Assembly (NCBI GenBank): GCA_025350985.1
Contig: JANXWU010000464.1
Coordinates: 1-11,037 of the forward strand
Reading direction: 5' to 3'
Length of the DNA stretch: 11,037 nt
Origin: Spartobacteria bacterium
Lineage (GTDB): Bacteria; Verrucomicrobiota; Verrucomicrobiia; Chthoniobacterales; Chthoniobacteraceae
Positions 1 through 6,817 of the stretch are shown here, piece by piece. Position 1 is the first letter of the stretch; each line of letters begins with the position of its first letter. The notes beneath the pieces are model-generated. The model saw only the letters and a program-made list of their open reading frames with translations, was not told the origin of the DNA and did no database searches. A program made the position numbers and the translations under genes.

Positions 1-1
1 A

Positions 2-310
2 ATCCGAAAGATCAACTCCAAGTGCTACGCCACGATTGGACAAGTGGGGAACATTGACCACATGAATGTCGCCTCTGGCAAAGCGGGTCGCAGCCGTTGG
101 CTAGGCATTCGCCCGACAGTGCGCGGCATGGTGATGAACCCGATCGATCACCCGATGGGCGGCGGTCAGGGAAAGTCAAAGGGTGGCGGCGGACGTCACC
201 ATCCCGTCAGTCCGTGGGGCCAGCTCGCGAAGGGTTTCAAGACCCGCAAGAAATATAAGCCGAGCAATAAATTCATCGTGGAGCGACGCAAGTCGAAGAA
301 GGCGAAGTAA
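2..310 (+). CDS. rplB: 50S ribosomal protein L2, C-terminal 102 residues (5' partial)
   Basis: This is the 3' end of the L2 gene; the start lies before the window and the reading frame is open from base 2. L2 is a primary 23S rRNA binder beside the peptidyl-transferase centre and is needed for subunit association. The visible part holds the L2 hallmark [15 protein letters not shown] followed by a Gly-rich stretch and [11 protein letters not shown]. The HPV histidine corresponds to the conserved His of the family (His229 in E. coli). The tail [12 protein letters not shown] is the usual basic C-terminus. The gene ends with TAA 15 nt before rpsS, in the standard rplB-rpsS order. Identification is certain; only the N-terminal part is missing because of the window edge. 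Confidence 0.98.
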   Translation: MRKINSKCYATIGQVGNIDHMNVASGKAGRSRWLGIRPTVRGMVMNPIDHPMGGGQGKSKGGGGRHHPVSPWGQLAKGFKTRKKYKPSNKFIVERRKSKKAK

Positions 311-325
311 TCTGATTTTTGACTT

Positions 326-604
326 ATGGGACGCTCGCTAAAAAAAGGACCTTTTGTAGAACTCCACGTGCTCGAGAAGATCGACAAGATGGAGGCCAGC
401 GGTGTGAAGAAACCAATTAAGACCTGGTCGCGCCGCTCGACGATTACGCCGGACTTTGTCGGCCATACTTTTCTCGTTCACAATGGCAAGACGTTTACGT
501 CTGTCTTCGTGACGGAAAACATGGTTGGGCACAAGCTTGGCGAATTCTCCCCGACCCGAACGTTCCGCAAACACGGCGCGCACACGGCGAAGGTGGCGAA
601 ATAG
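326..604 (+). CDS. rpsS: 30S ribosomal protein S19
   Basis: S19 is a small-subunit head protein that pairs with S13 and contacts the A-site region. The 92-residue product has the full family length and pattern: [11 protein letters not shown] at the start, [15 protein letters not shown] around residues 34-48, HNGKTF, then [18 protein letters not shown] near the end. The ATG is the only sensible start because the family begins at this Met-Gly/Pro-Arg-Ser. No Shine-Dalgarno sequence is visible in the 15 nt after rplB. In the canonical cluster rplV would follow immediately. Here about 960 bp with another gene intervene before rplV, which is the main break in synteny of the window. Confidence 0.98.
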   Translation: MGRSLKKGPFVELHVLEKIDKMEASGVKKPIKTWSRRSTITPDFVGHTFLVHNGKTFTSVFVTENMVGHKLGEFSPTRTFRKHGAHTAKVAK

Positions 605-638
605 TTTGGAGTTATTAGCTGAGTGTTGAGTGAGCCAT

Positions 639-653
639 GCGGGCAAAGCCCGC
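639..653 (+). promoter_or_regulatory. Perfect GC hairpin over the start region of the inserted gene
   Basis: GCGGGC (639-644), AAA, then GCCCGC (648-653) is a perfect 6-bp G+C stem with a 3-nt loop, ending 5 nt before the ATG at 659. In mRNA it would occupy the place of a ribosome binding site for that start. No T-run follows, so it does not look like a terminator. It could damp translation of the inserted gene, or be part of a dispersed palindromic repeat. The function is inferred only. Confidence 0.5.
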
Positions 654-658
654 CCCTG

Positions 659-1471
659 ATGAAACTTTCCACGCTTAGTTCTCCAAGCTCAACTTGGTTC
701 GTGTTAGTTGTTAGTTTGATCCTTGCCACGAGCGGGGCTGGCTTCGGCCAGAATAGTTCTTTGAATAACTTAGATATAGAAGCTGAAGAGACAAAGCTGA
801 CGTTGCGCAGTGCCGCGAACGACAACCTTGCGCTGCGTGAGCAGTTGGAAGTCGCCCGGCAGCAAGTCAAATCGCTCAGTGAAAGTTTGGCCGTCGCGAA
901 CAGCGAGGGCGAGGTTTTCAAACGCGAGGCGGCTGCGCTCCGGCAGAAGATGGAAGCGCTCGGCATCGAGTCCGCCAGCCCTGACCGGGGCAAAGTAGAG
1001 CAGCGATTATTGAAAGCCGTGAGCGACCTGAGAATCATCCAAGCCGAGAAAGACAAGCTGGCCGAACAGTTGGTCCGCATCAGTGAAGCGATTCTGCGAT
1101 TTGTCAAAACGGCCAACAATGCCGACGGCGAGGCCCGGCTGGCGATTGAGACTGAACTCCGCGGTGCAAACGAGGCACTGGGTTCCTCGCAACGTGTGAA
1201 GCCGGTCGAAGCGGTTGCGGTGCCATCGACCTTAACCGACGGGCTGGTAATCGGCGTTAAAGAAGAGCTGGCTTTGGTGGTGGCGAATCTCGGCAGCAAG
1301 CAAGGAGTGCAGGTCGGAATGCCCTTTCAAGTGTGGCGCGGTGAAGACCGGATTGGCCGGGTGCTGGTCGTCGAGGCGCGCGAGAAGATATCGGGGGCAA
1401 TCGTGCAGGATCTAAGTTCAAACAAAGAGAAAGTGAAAGTGGGCGACCGCCTGAAGGTGGATGCCCAGTGA
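659..1471 (+). CDS. Predicted exported coiled-coil protein with FlgT-C-like C-terminal domain, inserted between rpsS and rplV
   Basis: I do not recognise this gene as a named family. From the ATG at 659 it encodes 270 residues. Residues 1-30 look like a Sec signal peptide (hydrophobic WFVLVVSLILATSGAG, then FGQ), without a lipobox Cys. Residues about 38-175 are rich in Leu, Glu, Ala, Lys and Gln in heptad-like order and look coiled-coil. Residues about 193-270 form a small beta-rich domain (LVIGVKEELALVVANLGSKQ, GMPFQVWRGEDRIGRV, VKVGDRLKV) resembling the C-terminal domain of FlgT and similar envelope proteins. An in-frame GTG at 623 has GGAG at 608-611 upstream (11-nt spacing) and would add 12 residues before the signal peptide. 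The ATG at 659 gives the cleaner signal peptide but lacks a Shine-Dalgarno. The function is unknown; an envelope or periplasmic role is inferred. Its place inside a ribosomal operon is unusual. Confidence 0.8.
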   Translation: MKLSTLSSPSSTWFVLVVSLILATSGAGFGQNSSLNNLDIEAEETKLTLRSAANDNLALREQLEVARQQVKSLSESLAVANSEGEVFKREAAALRQKMEALGIESASPDRGKVEQRLLKAVSDLRIIQAEKDKLAEQLVRISEAILRFVKTANNADGEARLAIETELRGANEALGSSQRVKPVEAVAVPSTLTDGLVIGVKEELALVVANLGSKQGVQVGMPFQVWRGEDRIGRVLVVEAREKISGAIVQDLSSNKEKVKVGDRLKVDAQ

Positions 1472-1486
1472 ACAGATAGCTTAAGT

Positions 1487-1534
1487 GTAATCTAAGTTCT
1501 CAACACCGACGGCGGCGCAGAGGATTCAGATTAC
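1487..1534 (+). promoter_or_regulatory. Stem-loop in the rplV leader
   Basis: Bases 1487-1501 pair with 1520-1534. The outer 7 bp are perfect (GTAATCT with AGATTAC); then come one A-C mismatch and seven more pairs, including two G-U, around an 18-nt G+C-rich loop. It lies 32 nt before the rplV start in the 95-nt spacer after the inserted gene. No T-tract follows, so it is not a classical terminator. Possible roles are a ribosomal-protein binding site for feedback control, a processing site that separates the inserted gene from rplV, or a palindromic repeat. The pairing is seen directly; the function is inferred. Confidence 0.5.
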
Positions 1535-1566
1535 GAGTAAGAAACAGTTACAAGTGAAGTTATACC

Positions 1567-2043
1567 ATGGAAGTTAAAGCCATATTTCGACATGCGAAGA
1601 TCTCGGCGTTCAAAGCCCGGGAAGTGTCGCGTGAAATCCAAGGTCTGCCGGTGGCGGCGGCCTTGGACCTACTTACCTTTACGCCCAAGAAGGCGGCGCG
1701 CATGATTGAGAAGACTTTGAAAAGTGCGATCGCCAACGCCGAGAACAATGCTGATCTCCGTGCTTCGACGCTGGTGGTGAAGGAAGCGTTGGTGGGTGAA
1801 GGTCCGACGATCAAGCGCTTCCAACCCAAGGCTCGCGGCAGCGCCGGTCCCATTCGCAAGCGCACCAGTCATATTCGCATTGTTCTTTCGGACGAGATCG
1901 AAATCAAAACCCGCGAATCGAAAAAAGCCAAGGCGGGCGCAAAGAAAGCCGGAAGCAAGCAGCCGGCGGCTAGGAAAAAATCGACAGTGAAGAAGGAAGC
2001 GGCTCCTGAAACGCCTGCTTCTGAAGCGGGTGAAACCAAGTAA
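1567..2043 (+). CDS. rplV: 50S ribosomal protein L22 with Lys/Ala-rich C-terminal tail
   Basis: L22 binds 23S rRNA and its long beta-hairpin lines the peptide exit tunnel. Residues 1-110 are a complete L22 core: VKAIFRHAKISAFKAREV at the N-terminus, TPKKAARMIEKTLKSAIANA in the middle and the tunnel-hairpin region PKARGSAGPIRKRTSHI at residues 87-103. Residues 111-158 form an extension of about 48 residues, first Lys/Ala-rich and then more acidic (PETPASEAGETK). Many bacterial L22 proteins stop at about 110 residues. The start ATG at 1567 fits the family N-terminus; no clear Shine-Dalgarno is present. It is the first gene after the inserted segment and 16 nt before rpsC. Confidence 0.97.
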   Translation: MEVKAIFRHAKISAFKAREVSREIQGLPVAAALDLLTFTPKKAARMIEKTLKSAIANAENNADLRASTLVVKEALVGEGPTIKRFQPKARGSAGPIRKRTSHIRIVLSDEIEIKTRESKKAKAGAKKAGSKQPAARKKSTVKKEAAPETPASEAGETK

Positions 2044-2059
2044 TCAACCGAACTAACCT

Positions 2060-2728
2060 ATGGGCCAAAAAGTTAATCCAATCGGCTTCCGCCTCGCGGT
2101 CAATCGTGAGTGGCGTTCGCGCTGGTTTGCGTCGAAGAAGGAGTTTCCGCAGTTCTTGCACGAAGACATTCGGATTCGCACCTACGTAAAGACCAAGCTT
2201 CAACTGGCAGCAGTTTCAAAGATCGTCATCGAACGCGCATGGAACAGCATCCGTGTGACTATTTTCACCGCTCGTCCAGGCATCGTCATCGGCCGCAAAG
2301 GCTCCGAGATCGAGGTGATGAGCAAGGAGATCACTGACATGGCTGCGGGCAAGTCGGTGAAGATCGACATTCAAGAGATTAAGACGCCAGAGTTGGATGC
2401 GCAGTTAGTCGCGGAAAACGTGGCCATGCAGATGGAGCGGCGTATTTCATTCCGTCGCGCGATGAAGAAAGCCGTCCAGCAGACGATGGATTTCGGGGCT
2501 GATGGAATCAAGATTCGCTGCGCTGGGCGTTTGGGCGGCGCGGAGATTGCGCGCACCGAGCGTTACCATGAAGGCAAGGTTCCTTTGCATACCTTGCGCA
2601 CGCCGATTGATTATGGATTTGCGGAAGCAAAGACTGTTTACGGAAAGATCGGCGTCAAGTGCTGGATTTGTCGCAAACCTGAAGTAGAAGAGCCGGCGAA
2701 AAACGCGCAGGCATCCACCGCAGTTTAA
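2060..2728 (+). CDS. rpsC: 30S ribosomal protein S3
   Basis: S3 is a small-subunit head protein at the mRNA entry channel and has mRNA helicase activity together with S4 and S5. The 222-residue product begins [13 protein letters not shown], the invariant S3 N-terminus. It carries a type II KH domain with the GRKG loop at residues 78-81. The C-terminal S3 domain contains [16 protein letters not shown] and [21 protein letters not shown] Cys-x2-Cys (CWIC, residues 201-204) stands where many homologues have VWI; it may be incidental. A short unstructured tail ends the protein. No Shine-Dalgarno precedes the ATG. Order rplV-rpsC-rplP is canonical. Confidence 0.98.
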   Translation: MGQKVNPIGFRLAVNREWRSRWFASKKEFPQFLHEDIRIRTYVKTKLQLAAVSKIVIERAWNSIRVTIFTARPGIVIGRKGSEIEVMSKEITDMAAGKSVKIDIQEIKTPELDAQLVAENVAMQMERRISFRRAMKKAVQQTMDFGADGIKIRCAGRLGGAEIARTERYHEGKVPLHTLRTPIDYGFAEAKTVYGKIGVKCWICRKPEVEEPAKNAQASTAV

Positions 2729-2733
2729 TTTTT

Positions 2734-2740
2734 AAGAGGA
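2734..2740 (+). promoter_or_regulatory. Ribosome binding site of rplP
   Basis: AAGAGGA is followed by 8 nt and then the ATG at 2749. This favours 2749 over the two in-frame ATG codons at 2755 and 2758. It is one of only four clear Shine-Dalgarno sequences in the window. Confidence 0.75.
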
Positions 2741-2748
2741 ACACGACC

Positions 2749-3171
2749 ATGGCCATGATGCCCAAACGAGTGAAGTATCGCAAGTCGCAGCGCGGAAGCC
2801 GCGCCGGCACGGCGACGCGCACCATCGCCATCGACTTTGGCGAATATGGCTTGCAGACGCTGGAGCGCGCTTGGATCACTAACACGCAGATCGAAGCTGC
2901 GCGGGTGGCGATTACCCGTAACATGAAGCGCAAAGGCAAGCTGTGGATTCGAATGTTCCCGGATAAGTCTGTGACCGCGCGCCCCCCCGAAACTCGAATG
3001 GGCAAAGGCAAAGGTCAGCCGGAGTATTGGGTGGCTACGGTTCGCCCTGGCAACGTCCTGTTCGAAGTGGACGGCATTCCTGAATCGCTGGCGCGCGAAT
3101 GCATGCGTCTGGCGGCGACGAAGCTGCCGGTGCGCACCAAGTTTATGGCCCGGCATCATGTGGCCCACTAA
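2749..3171 (+). CDS. rplP: 50S ribosomal protein L16
   Basis: L16 is a late-assembling large-subunit protein that helps position tRNA in the A and P sites. The 140-residue protein has the family start [12 protein letters not shown], the IDFGEYGLQ segment and the signature [15 protein letters not shown] at residues 82-96. The Arg at residue 83 corresponds to the arginine hydroxylated in E. coli L16. The start at 2749 gives MAMMPKR and is chosen because of the well-spaced AAGAGGA; MMPKR or MPKR starts would also fit the family. A run of seven C (2982-2988) does not disturb the frame. It lies 8 nt before rpmC. Confidence 0.98.
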   Translation: MAMMPKRVKYRKSQRGSRAGTATRTIAIDFGEYGLQTLERAWITNTQIEAARVAITRNMKRKGKLWIRMFPDKSVTARPPETRMGKGKGQPEYWVATVRPGNVLFEVDGIPESLARECMRLAATKLPVRTKFMARHHVAH

Positions 3172-3179
3172 GTGTAAGT

Positions 3180-3383
3180 ATGAAAATAAAAGAGATTCGA
3201 GAGTTAAGTGAGCAGGAGCTAAATACCCGCGGACGCGATCTCAGGAAGGAAGCTTTCCACCTGCGCTTGCAGCAACAGTCGGGACAGCTCGAGAAGCCGA
3301 GCCAAATCCGCGAAATCCGGCGCGAAGTGGCGCGCATCGAAACGGTGCTCACCACCAAACGCAATTTGAGTAAATCGAAATAA
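3180..3383 (+). CDS. rpmC: 50S ribosomal protein L29
   Basis: L29 is a small helical large-subunit protein next to the tunnel exit, where it forms part of the docking area for SRP and trigger factor. The 67-residue product begins MKIKEIRELSEQEL and has the central R-x-L-R-K-E-x-F-x-L-R-x-Q-x-x-S-G-Q-L segment. It ends with IREIRREVARIETVLTTK, the usual second helix. The ATG at 3180 is chosen because it matches the family N-terminus. The frame is open further upstream into rplP, but that extension has no L29 similarity. No Shine-Dalgarno is seen. Order rplP-rpmC-rpsQ is canonical. Confidence 0.96.
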   Translation: MKIKEIRELSEQELNTRGRDLRKEAFHLRLQQQSGQLEKPSQIREIRREVARIETVLTTKRNLSKSK

Positions 3384-3388
3384 TTTCC

Positions 3389-3673
3389 ATGAGCGAAACC
3401 ACCGAAGCATCTCCACCCGCAACCGCGACGCGCGGCCACCGCAAGGCCCGTGTTGGCGAAGTCGTCTCCAACAAAATGGCCAAGACCCTGGTGGTCGAGA
3501 CGGTCACGCGCGTGCCGCACGCAAAGTTCGGGAAGATCGTCAAACAATTTAAGAAATTCTACGTCCACGATGAAAAGAGCGAGGCCAAAGTCGGCGACCG
3601 CGTCCGCATCGAGGAAACCCGTCCACTGAGCAAACTAAAACGCTGGCGGCTGGTTGAAGTCCTTCAAAGTTAG
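3389..3673 (+). CDS. rpsQ: 30S ribosomal protein S17 with short N-terminal extension
   Basis: S17 is a primary 16S rRNA-binding OB-fold protein of the small-subunit body. The 94-residue protein has the core from about residue 18: RKARVGEVVSNKMAKTLVV, then HAKFGKIVKQFKKFYVHDE. It ends with the S17 signature GDRVRIEETRPLSKLKRW at residues 69-86. The first 17 residues (Ser, Thr, Ala, Pro-rich) extend beyond the E. coli protein and look unstructured. The ATG at 3389 is the only in-frame ATG before the core and lies 5 nt after the rpmC stop, without a Shine-Dalgarno. Confidence 0.97.
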   Translation: MSETTEASPPATATRGHRKARVGEVVSNKMAKTLVVETVTRVPHAKFGKIVKQFKKFYVHDEKSEAKVGDRVRIEETRPLSKLKRWRLVEVLQS

Positions 3674-3700
3674 TGTAAGCTCGCAACCCTTTTCCGCCCT

Positions 3701-4066
3701 ATGCTTCAAATCCGATCCAGAATCGACGTCGCCGACAACACCGGCGCACGCATGGCCAAGATGATCGGCGTCATCGGCAAGCCAACCCTCATCGCGCACG
3801 TCGGCGATGTCATCACAGCTCACGTCCGCGAGGCTTCCTCCGGCGGCACGGTAAAAAAAGGCGACGTGGTCCGGGCGGTCGTGGTTCGCACCAAGCACCC
3901 GATCAAGCGCGACGACGGCAGTTATCTGCGCTTTGACCGCAACGCCATCGTGATTATCGACAAGGACTTGAATCCGCGCGGGACGCGTATTTTCGGGCCG
4001 GTCGCCCGCGAATTGCGCGAGAAGAATTTCATGAAAATCGTGTCGCTGGCCCCGGAGGTTTTATAA
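3701..4066 (+). CDS. rplN: 50S ribosomal protein L14
   Basis: L14 binds 23S rRNA at the subunit interface and forms bridges to 16S rRNA; it is also the docking site of the silencing factor RsfS. The 121-residue product is full length. It begins [16 protein letters not shown], has [18 protein letters not shown] in the middle and ends with [18 protein letters not shown] and [11 protein letters not shown]. The 27-nt leader after rpsQ is pyrimidine-rich just before the ATG and has no Shine-Dalgarno. The stop overlaps the rplX start as TAATG. Confidence 0.98.
   Translation: MLQIRSRIDVADNTGARMAKMIGVIGKPTLIAHVGDVITAHVREASSGGTVKKGDVVRAVVVRTKHPIKRDDGSYLRFDRNAIVIIDKDLNPRGTRIFGPVARELREKNFMKIVSLAPEVL
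4054..4058 (+). promoter_or_regulatory. Ribosome binding site of rplX inside rplN
   Basis: GGAGG lies in the last codons of rplN, 7 nt before the rplX ATG at 4066. Together with the TAATG stop/start overlap this suggests translational coupling of L24 to L14. Confidence 0.75.
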
Positions 4067-4335
4067 TGAGTCGGCACGTAAAAAAAGGCGATCAAGTGCA
4101 AGTCATTTCGGGTGCCAACCGCGGCGCGAATGGCAAAGTGATTCAAGTTCTGATCAAGAAAAACCGGGTGCTGATCGAAGGCGTGAACATGATCAAGAAG
4201 CACACGAAAAAATCACAGGACAACCCGCAGGGGAAAATTCTCGAACGCGAAGGCGCCTTGCACATTTCCAATGTCAAGGTGGTCGAAAAAACGGAGAAGC
4301 CGAAGGCGAAATCCAAGAAAAAGAAAGCGGCTTAA
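4066..4335 (+). CDS. rplX: 50S ribosomal protein L24
   Basis: L24 is an assembly-initiating large-subunit protein with a KOW domain. The 89-residue protein shows the KOW motif at residues about 5-32 (VKKGDQVQVISGANRGANGK). It continues with the family segment IEGVNMIKKHTKKSQDNPQG and GALHISNV. The C-terminus is a Lys-rich tail (KPKAKSKKKKAA). The start shares one base with the rplN stop (TAATG) and has a strong GGAGG at good spacing. Next is rplE after 6 nt. Confidence 0.97.
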   Translation: MSRHVKKGDQVQVISGANRGANGKVIQVLIKKNRVLIEGVNMIKKHTKKSQDNPQGKILEREGALHISNVKVVEKTEKPKAKSKKKKAA

Positions 4336-4341
4336 CGACTT

Positions 4342-4917
4342 ATGGTTCCTGACCTGTTAAAAGAATATCGAGAGCGTGTTATCCCTGCTCTGAAAGAGCA
4401 ACTGGGCTACAGCAACATCCACCAAGTTCCTCATGTGCAGAAGGTGGTCATTAACACCTGTGTCAACACGGGCACTGGCGATGTCAAAGCCGCGCTGGAA
4501 GAGGCCAAGGAAGAACTGGCGCTGATCACGGGCCAGAAGCCTTTTGAGACGCGCTCGAAGAAGTCGATCGCGAACTTTAAGTTGCGTGAAGATCAACCCA
4601 TCGGCGCGAAGGTTACTTTGCGCGGGGAGCGAATGTATGAGTTTCTGGAACGGCTGATTCGTATGTCGCTGCCGCGCATTCGCGACTTTCGCGGCGTATC
4701 GCCAAAGGCTTTTGACGGTTTGGGAAACTACACGCTGGGGGTGAGCGATCAGACGATCTTCCCCGAAGTCGAGCTCGACAAAATCAAACGCAACATTGGT
4801 TTCGATGTGACGATTGTCACGAGTGCAAAGACTAATGCGGAAGCAAAGGCGTTGCTCACGGAGTTAGGCATGCCTTTTAGCGACAAACCTAAGAAAGCCG
4901 TGGCGAAGGCTGCGTAA
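4342..4917 (+). CDS. rplE: 50S ribosomal protein L5
   Basis: L5 binds 5S rRNA in the central protuberance with L18. The 191-residue product carries VQKVVINTCVNTG near residue 33 and ITGQKPFETRSKKSIANFKL at residues 62-81. It also has LREDQPIGAKVTLRG, RIRDFRGVSPKAFDGLGNY, and the C-terminal NIGFDVTIVTSAKTNAEAK. It is full length with a short Lys/Ala tail. The ATG lies 6 nt after rplX, with no Shine-Dalgarno. In most bacteria rpsN (S14) follows; here only 11 nt separate it from rpsH. Confidence 0.98.
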   Translation: MVPDLLKEYRERVIPALKEQLGYSNIHQVPHVQKVVINTCVNTGTGDVKAALEEAKEELALITGQKPFETRSKKSIANFKLREDQPIGAKVTLRGERMYEFLERLIRMSLPRIRDFRGVSPKAFDGLGNYTLGVSDQTIFPEVELDKIKRNIGFDVTIVTSAKTNAEAKALLTELGMPFSDKPKKAVAKAA

Positions 4918-4928
4918 AATTTAAAAAC

Positions 4929-5327
4929 ATGGCTACCATCAGCGATCCCATTGGAGATTTTCTCACCCGACTGCGCAACGCCTCCCGAGCGCGCAAGGCC
5001 GACATGCTTGTGCCTTACTCGAAGCTGAAGTTCGAAGTCGCGCGCATCCTCAAGCAGGAAGGCTACATCGCGAACTATGAAGTGGAGACGACGGATAAGT
5101 TCCCGCAAATCAAGATCACGAATAAGCTTGTCGGCCGGGGCACGGCGATGACCGGCCTTAAGCGTGTCAGCAAGCCTGGGCTTCGCCGTTACGTGGGCGC
5201 GCAGGAAATCCCGCGTGTCCTCGGAGGCATGGGCATTTCGATTTTGTCCACGCCGCGCGGAGTGCTCAGCGGTCGCGAGGCGCGCAAGCAAAATGTCGGC
5301 GGTGAGTTGCTCGCATTTGTCTGGTAA
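4929..5327 (+). CDS. rpsH: 30S ribosomal protein S8
   Basis: S8 is a primary 16S rRNA binder in the platform, and in E. coli it represses translation of the spc operon by binding near rplE. The 132-residue protein starts with the S8 hallmark DPIGDFLTRLRNA and has VPYSKLKFEVARILKQEGYI. It ends with the RNA-binding motif ISILSTPRGVLSGREARKQN followed by VGGELLAFVW. The start follows an A-rich stretch with no Shine-Dalgarno. It directly follows rplE because rpsN is absent from this position. Confidence 0.98.
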   Translation: MATISDPIGDFLTRLRNASRARKADMLVPYSKLKFEVARILKQEGYIANYEVETTDKFPQIKITNKLVGRGTAMTGLKRVSKPGLRRYVGAQEIPRVLGGMGISILSTPRGVLSGREARKQNVGGELLAFVW

Positions 5328-5331
5328 GGAG
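5326..5331 (+). promoter_or_regulatory. Ribosome binding site of rplF
   Basis: AAGGAG overlaps the rpsH stop codon and is 8 nt before the rplF ATG at 5340. It is the best match to the consensus in the window. Confidence 0.8.
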
Positions 5332-5339
5332 AACGCACA

Positions 5340-5879
5340 ATGTCACGAATTGGAAAAAAACCGATTGAGTTGCCTGAGAAGGTCAAAGTCAACGTCACGG
5401 GCGAAGGCCGGGTGAATGTGGAAGGGCCAAAAGGCAAGCTGGAATGGACGCTGCCCGCTCAAATCAAAGCGCGCGTCGAAGGCAAGCAGGCTTTGATCGA
5501 GCGCAGCGGCGAATCGCGCCAAGTGCGCGCTTTGCATGGTCTTTCGCGCGCCTTGATCAATAACATGGTTCTTGGTGTCGCCACCGGCTTTGTCAAAGAC
5601 TTGGAGATTCATGGCGTCGGATTCCGCGCGCAGGTGCAAGGGGATATCTTGAATCTAAGCATTGGCTTTTCGCACCCCGTGCTTTTTCCCATCCCGCAAG
5701 GAATCAAAATTACCGTGGCGGAAAACACCAAGCTAAAAATCGAGGGAATCGACAAACATCTCGTGGGACAAGTCGCCGCCGACATCCGCCGTTACTATCC
5801 ACCCGAGCCTTATAAGGCCAAGGGTATCCGGTTTGCCGGAGAAGTGATCCGTCGCAAGGCGGGCAAAACCGTCCAGTAA
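5340..5879 (+). CDS. rplF: 50S ribosomal protein L6
   Basis: L6 is a two-domain large-subunit protein near the GTPase-associated region and the sarcin-ricin loop. The 179-residue product starts MSRIGKKPIELPEKV and has GPKGKLEW and SRALINNMVLGVATGF in the first domain. The second domain has LEIHGVGFRAQ and GFSHPV, then the L6 signature PEPYKAKGIRFAGEVIRRKA at residues 155-174. It is full length. The AAGGAG upstream fixes the start. Order rpsH-rplF-rplR is canonical. Confidence 0.98.
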   Translation: MSRIGKKPIELPEKVKVNVTGEGRVNVEGPKGKLEWTLPAQIKARVEGKQALIERSGESRQVRALHGLSRALINNMVLGVATGFVKDLEIHGVGFRAQVQGDILNLSIGFSHPVLFPIPQGIKITVAENTKLKIEGIDKHLVGQVAADIRRYYPPEPYKAKGIRFAGEVIRRKAGKTVQ

Positions 5880-5894
5880 TCTTTCCCGTAAACC

Positions 5895-6254
5895 ATGAGC
5901 CATAAACTGAACGCGACGAAGCTTCGTCACAAACGCATTCGCAAACGCGTAAGCGGCACGCAGGAGCGCCCGCGTCTCGCGGTGCATTTTTCCGGCAAGA
6001 ATATTTACGCACAGGTCATCGATGACCTCGCTGGCACTACTCTGGCCGCCGCAGCGACGACCGAGAAGGATTTCAAAGCCGCGAAAGCTTCGCGCGCCAA
6101 CAAGGAAACTGCCGTCAAGATTGGCAAACTTGTGGCCGAGCGCTCCTTAGGCAAGAACGTCAAGAAAGTCGTTTTCGATCGTGGTGGTTTTCTCTATCAC
6201 GGCAAAGTCAAAGCGCTGGCGGATGCGGCGCGTGAAGGTGGATTGGAGTTTTAA
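5895..6254 (+). CDS. rplR: 50S ribosomal protein L18
   Basis: L18 binds 5S rRNA in the central protuberance together with L5. The 119-residue protein has the basic N-terminus ([14 protein letters not shown]) and [20 protein letters not shown]. Near the C-terminus it has the signature [20 protein letters not shown], followed by AREGGLEF at the end. It is the expected length. The ATG at 5895 follows a pyrimidine-rich, Shine-Dalgarno-free 15-nt gap after rplF. The gene is followed by rpsE after 5 nt. Confidence 0.98.
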   Translation: MSHKLNATKLRHKRIRKRVSGTQERPRLAVHFSGKNIYAQVIDDLAGTTLAAAATTEKDFKAAKASRANKETAVKIGKLVAERSLGKNVKKVVFDRGGFLYHGKVKALADAAREGGLEF

Positions 6255-6259
6255 CGTAT

Positions 6260-6817
6260 ATGGCTGAACAACGTCAGAGAGATCGAAAACGCCCCGACCG
6301 CAACGCGGGCAAAGAGCCGGATAAGTCTGGCCTAGTGGAAAAAGTCGTCTTTATTAATCGCTGCGCCAAGGTCGTCAAAGGTGGCCGCCGGTTTAGCTTT
6401 AGCGCTTTGATCATAACTGGTGACAAGCAAGGAAAGGTCGGATTGGGCTTTGGCAAGGCGAACGAAGTCTCGGAAGCCATCCGCAAGGCTTCGGATTCGG
6501 CCAAGAAACAGCTCAAGAAGTTCGCCATCCACGAGAACACGATTCCGCATGAAGCCTTCGGTGAGTTTGATGGTGCGCGAGTCATTCTGCGGCCAGCTTC
6601 ACGCGGCACTGGCATCGTCGCCGGCGGGGGAGTTCGTGCGGTCGTGGAAGCGGCGGGCGTGCGCGACATTCTCGCGAAATCGCTGGGCTCAAACAATCCC
6701 TCCAACGTCGTGAAAGCCACGCTCCAAGCCTTGGGCACGCTGCGCTTGCGCGAAGAAATTTTCAAAACCCGCGGTATCGCCCTGAAAGCACCGGCGGCCG
6801 CTACTGTCCCCGTCTAA
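6260..6817 (+). CDS. rpsE: 30S ribosomal protein S5
   Basis: S5 is a small-subunit protein at the mRNA entry and decoding region; mutations in it affect fidelity and spectinomycin sensitivity. The 185-residue product has a charged N-terminal tail (residues 1-24). Its dsRBD-like domain (about 25-90) contains [19 protein letters not shown] and [13 protein letters not shown]. The C-terminal domain has [20 protein letters not shown] at residues 106-125 and [21 protein letters not shown] in the end of rplR lies 11 nt before the start, so spacing is long. The rpmD (L30) gene that often follows is absent; rplO starts 3 nt later. Confidence 0.98.
   Translation: MAEQRQRDRKRPDRNAGKEPDKSGLVEKVVFINRCAKVVKGGRRFSFSALIITGDKQGKVGLGFGKANEVSEAIRKASDSAKKQLKKFAIHENTIPHEAFGEFDGARVILRPASRGTGIVAGGGVRAVVEAAGVRDILAKSLGSNNPSNVVKATLQALGTLRLREEIFKTRGIALKAPAAATVPV

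Noticed and set aside
478..1299. 273-codon open frame on the minus strand opposite rpsS and the inserted gene.
   Set aside because: It runs antisense across rpsS and the inserted gene, whose forward frame has a signal peptide, coiled coil and recognisable domain; the reverse product is Ser-rich with no recognisable motif.
2982..2988. Run of seven C in rplP, checked as a possible frameshift.
   Set aside because: The L16 frame and its TRMGKGKG signature continue without a break across the run.
3099..3179. Upstream extension of the rpmC frame into rplP.
   Set aside because: The L29 family starts at the ATG at 3180; the extra residues show no L29 similarity and overlap rplP.
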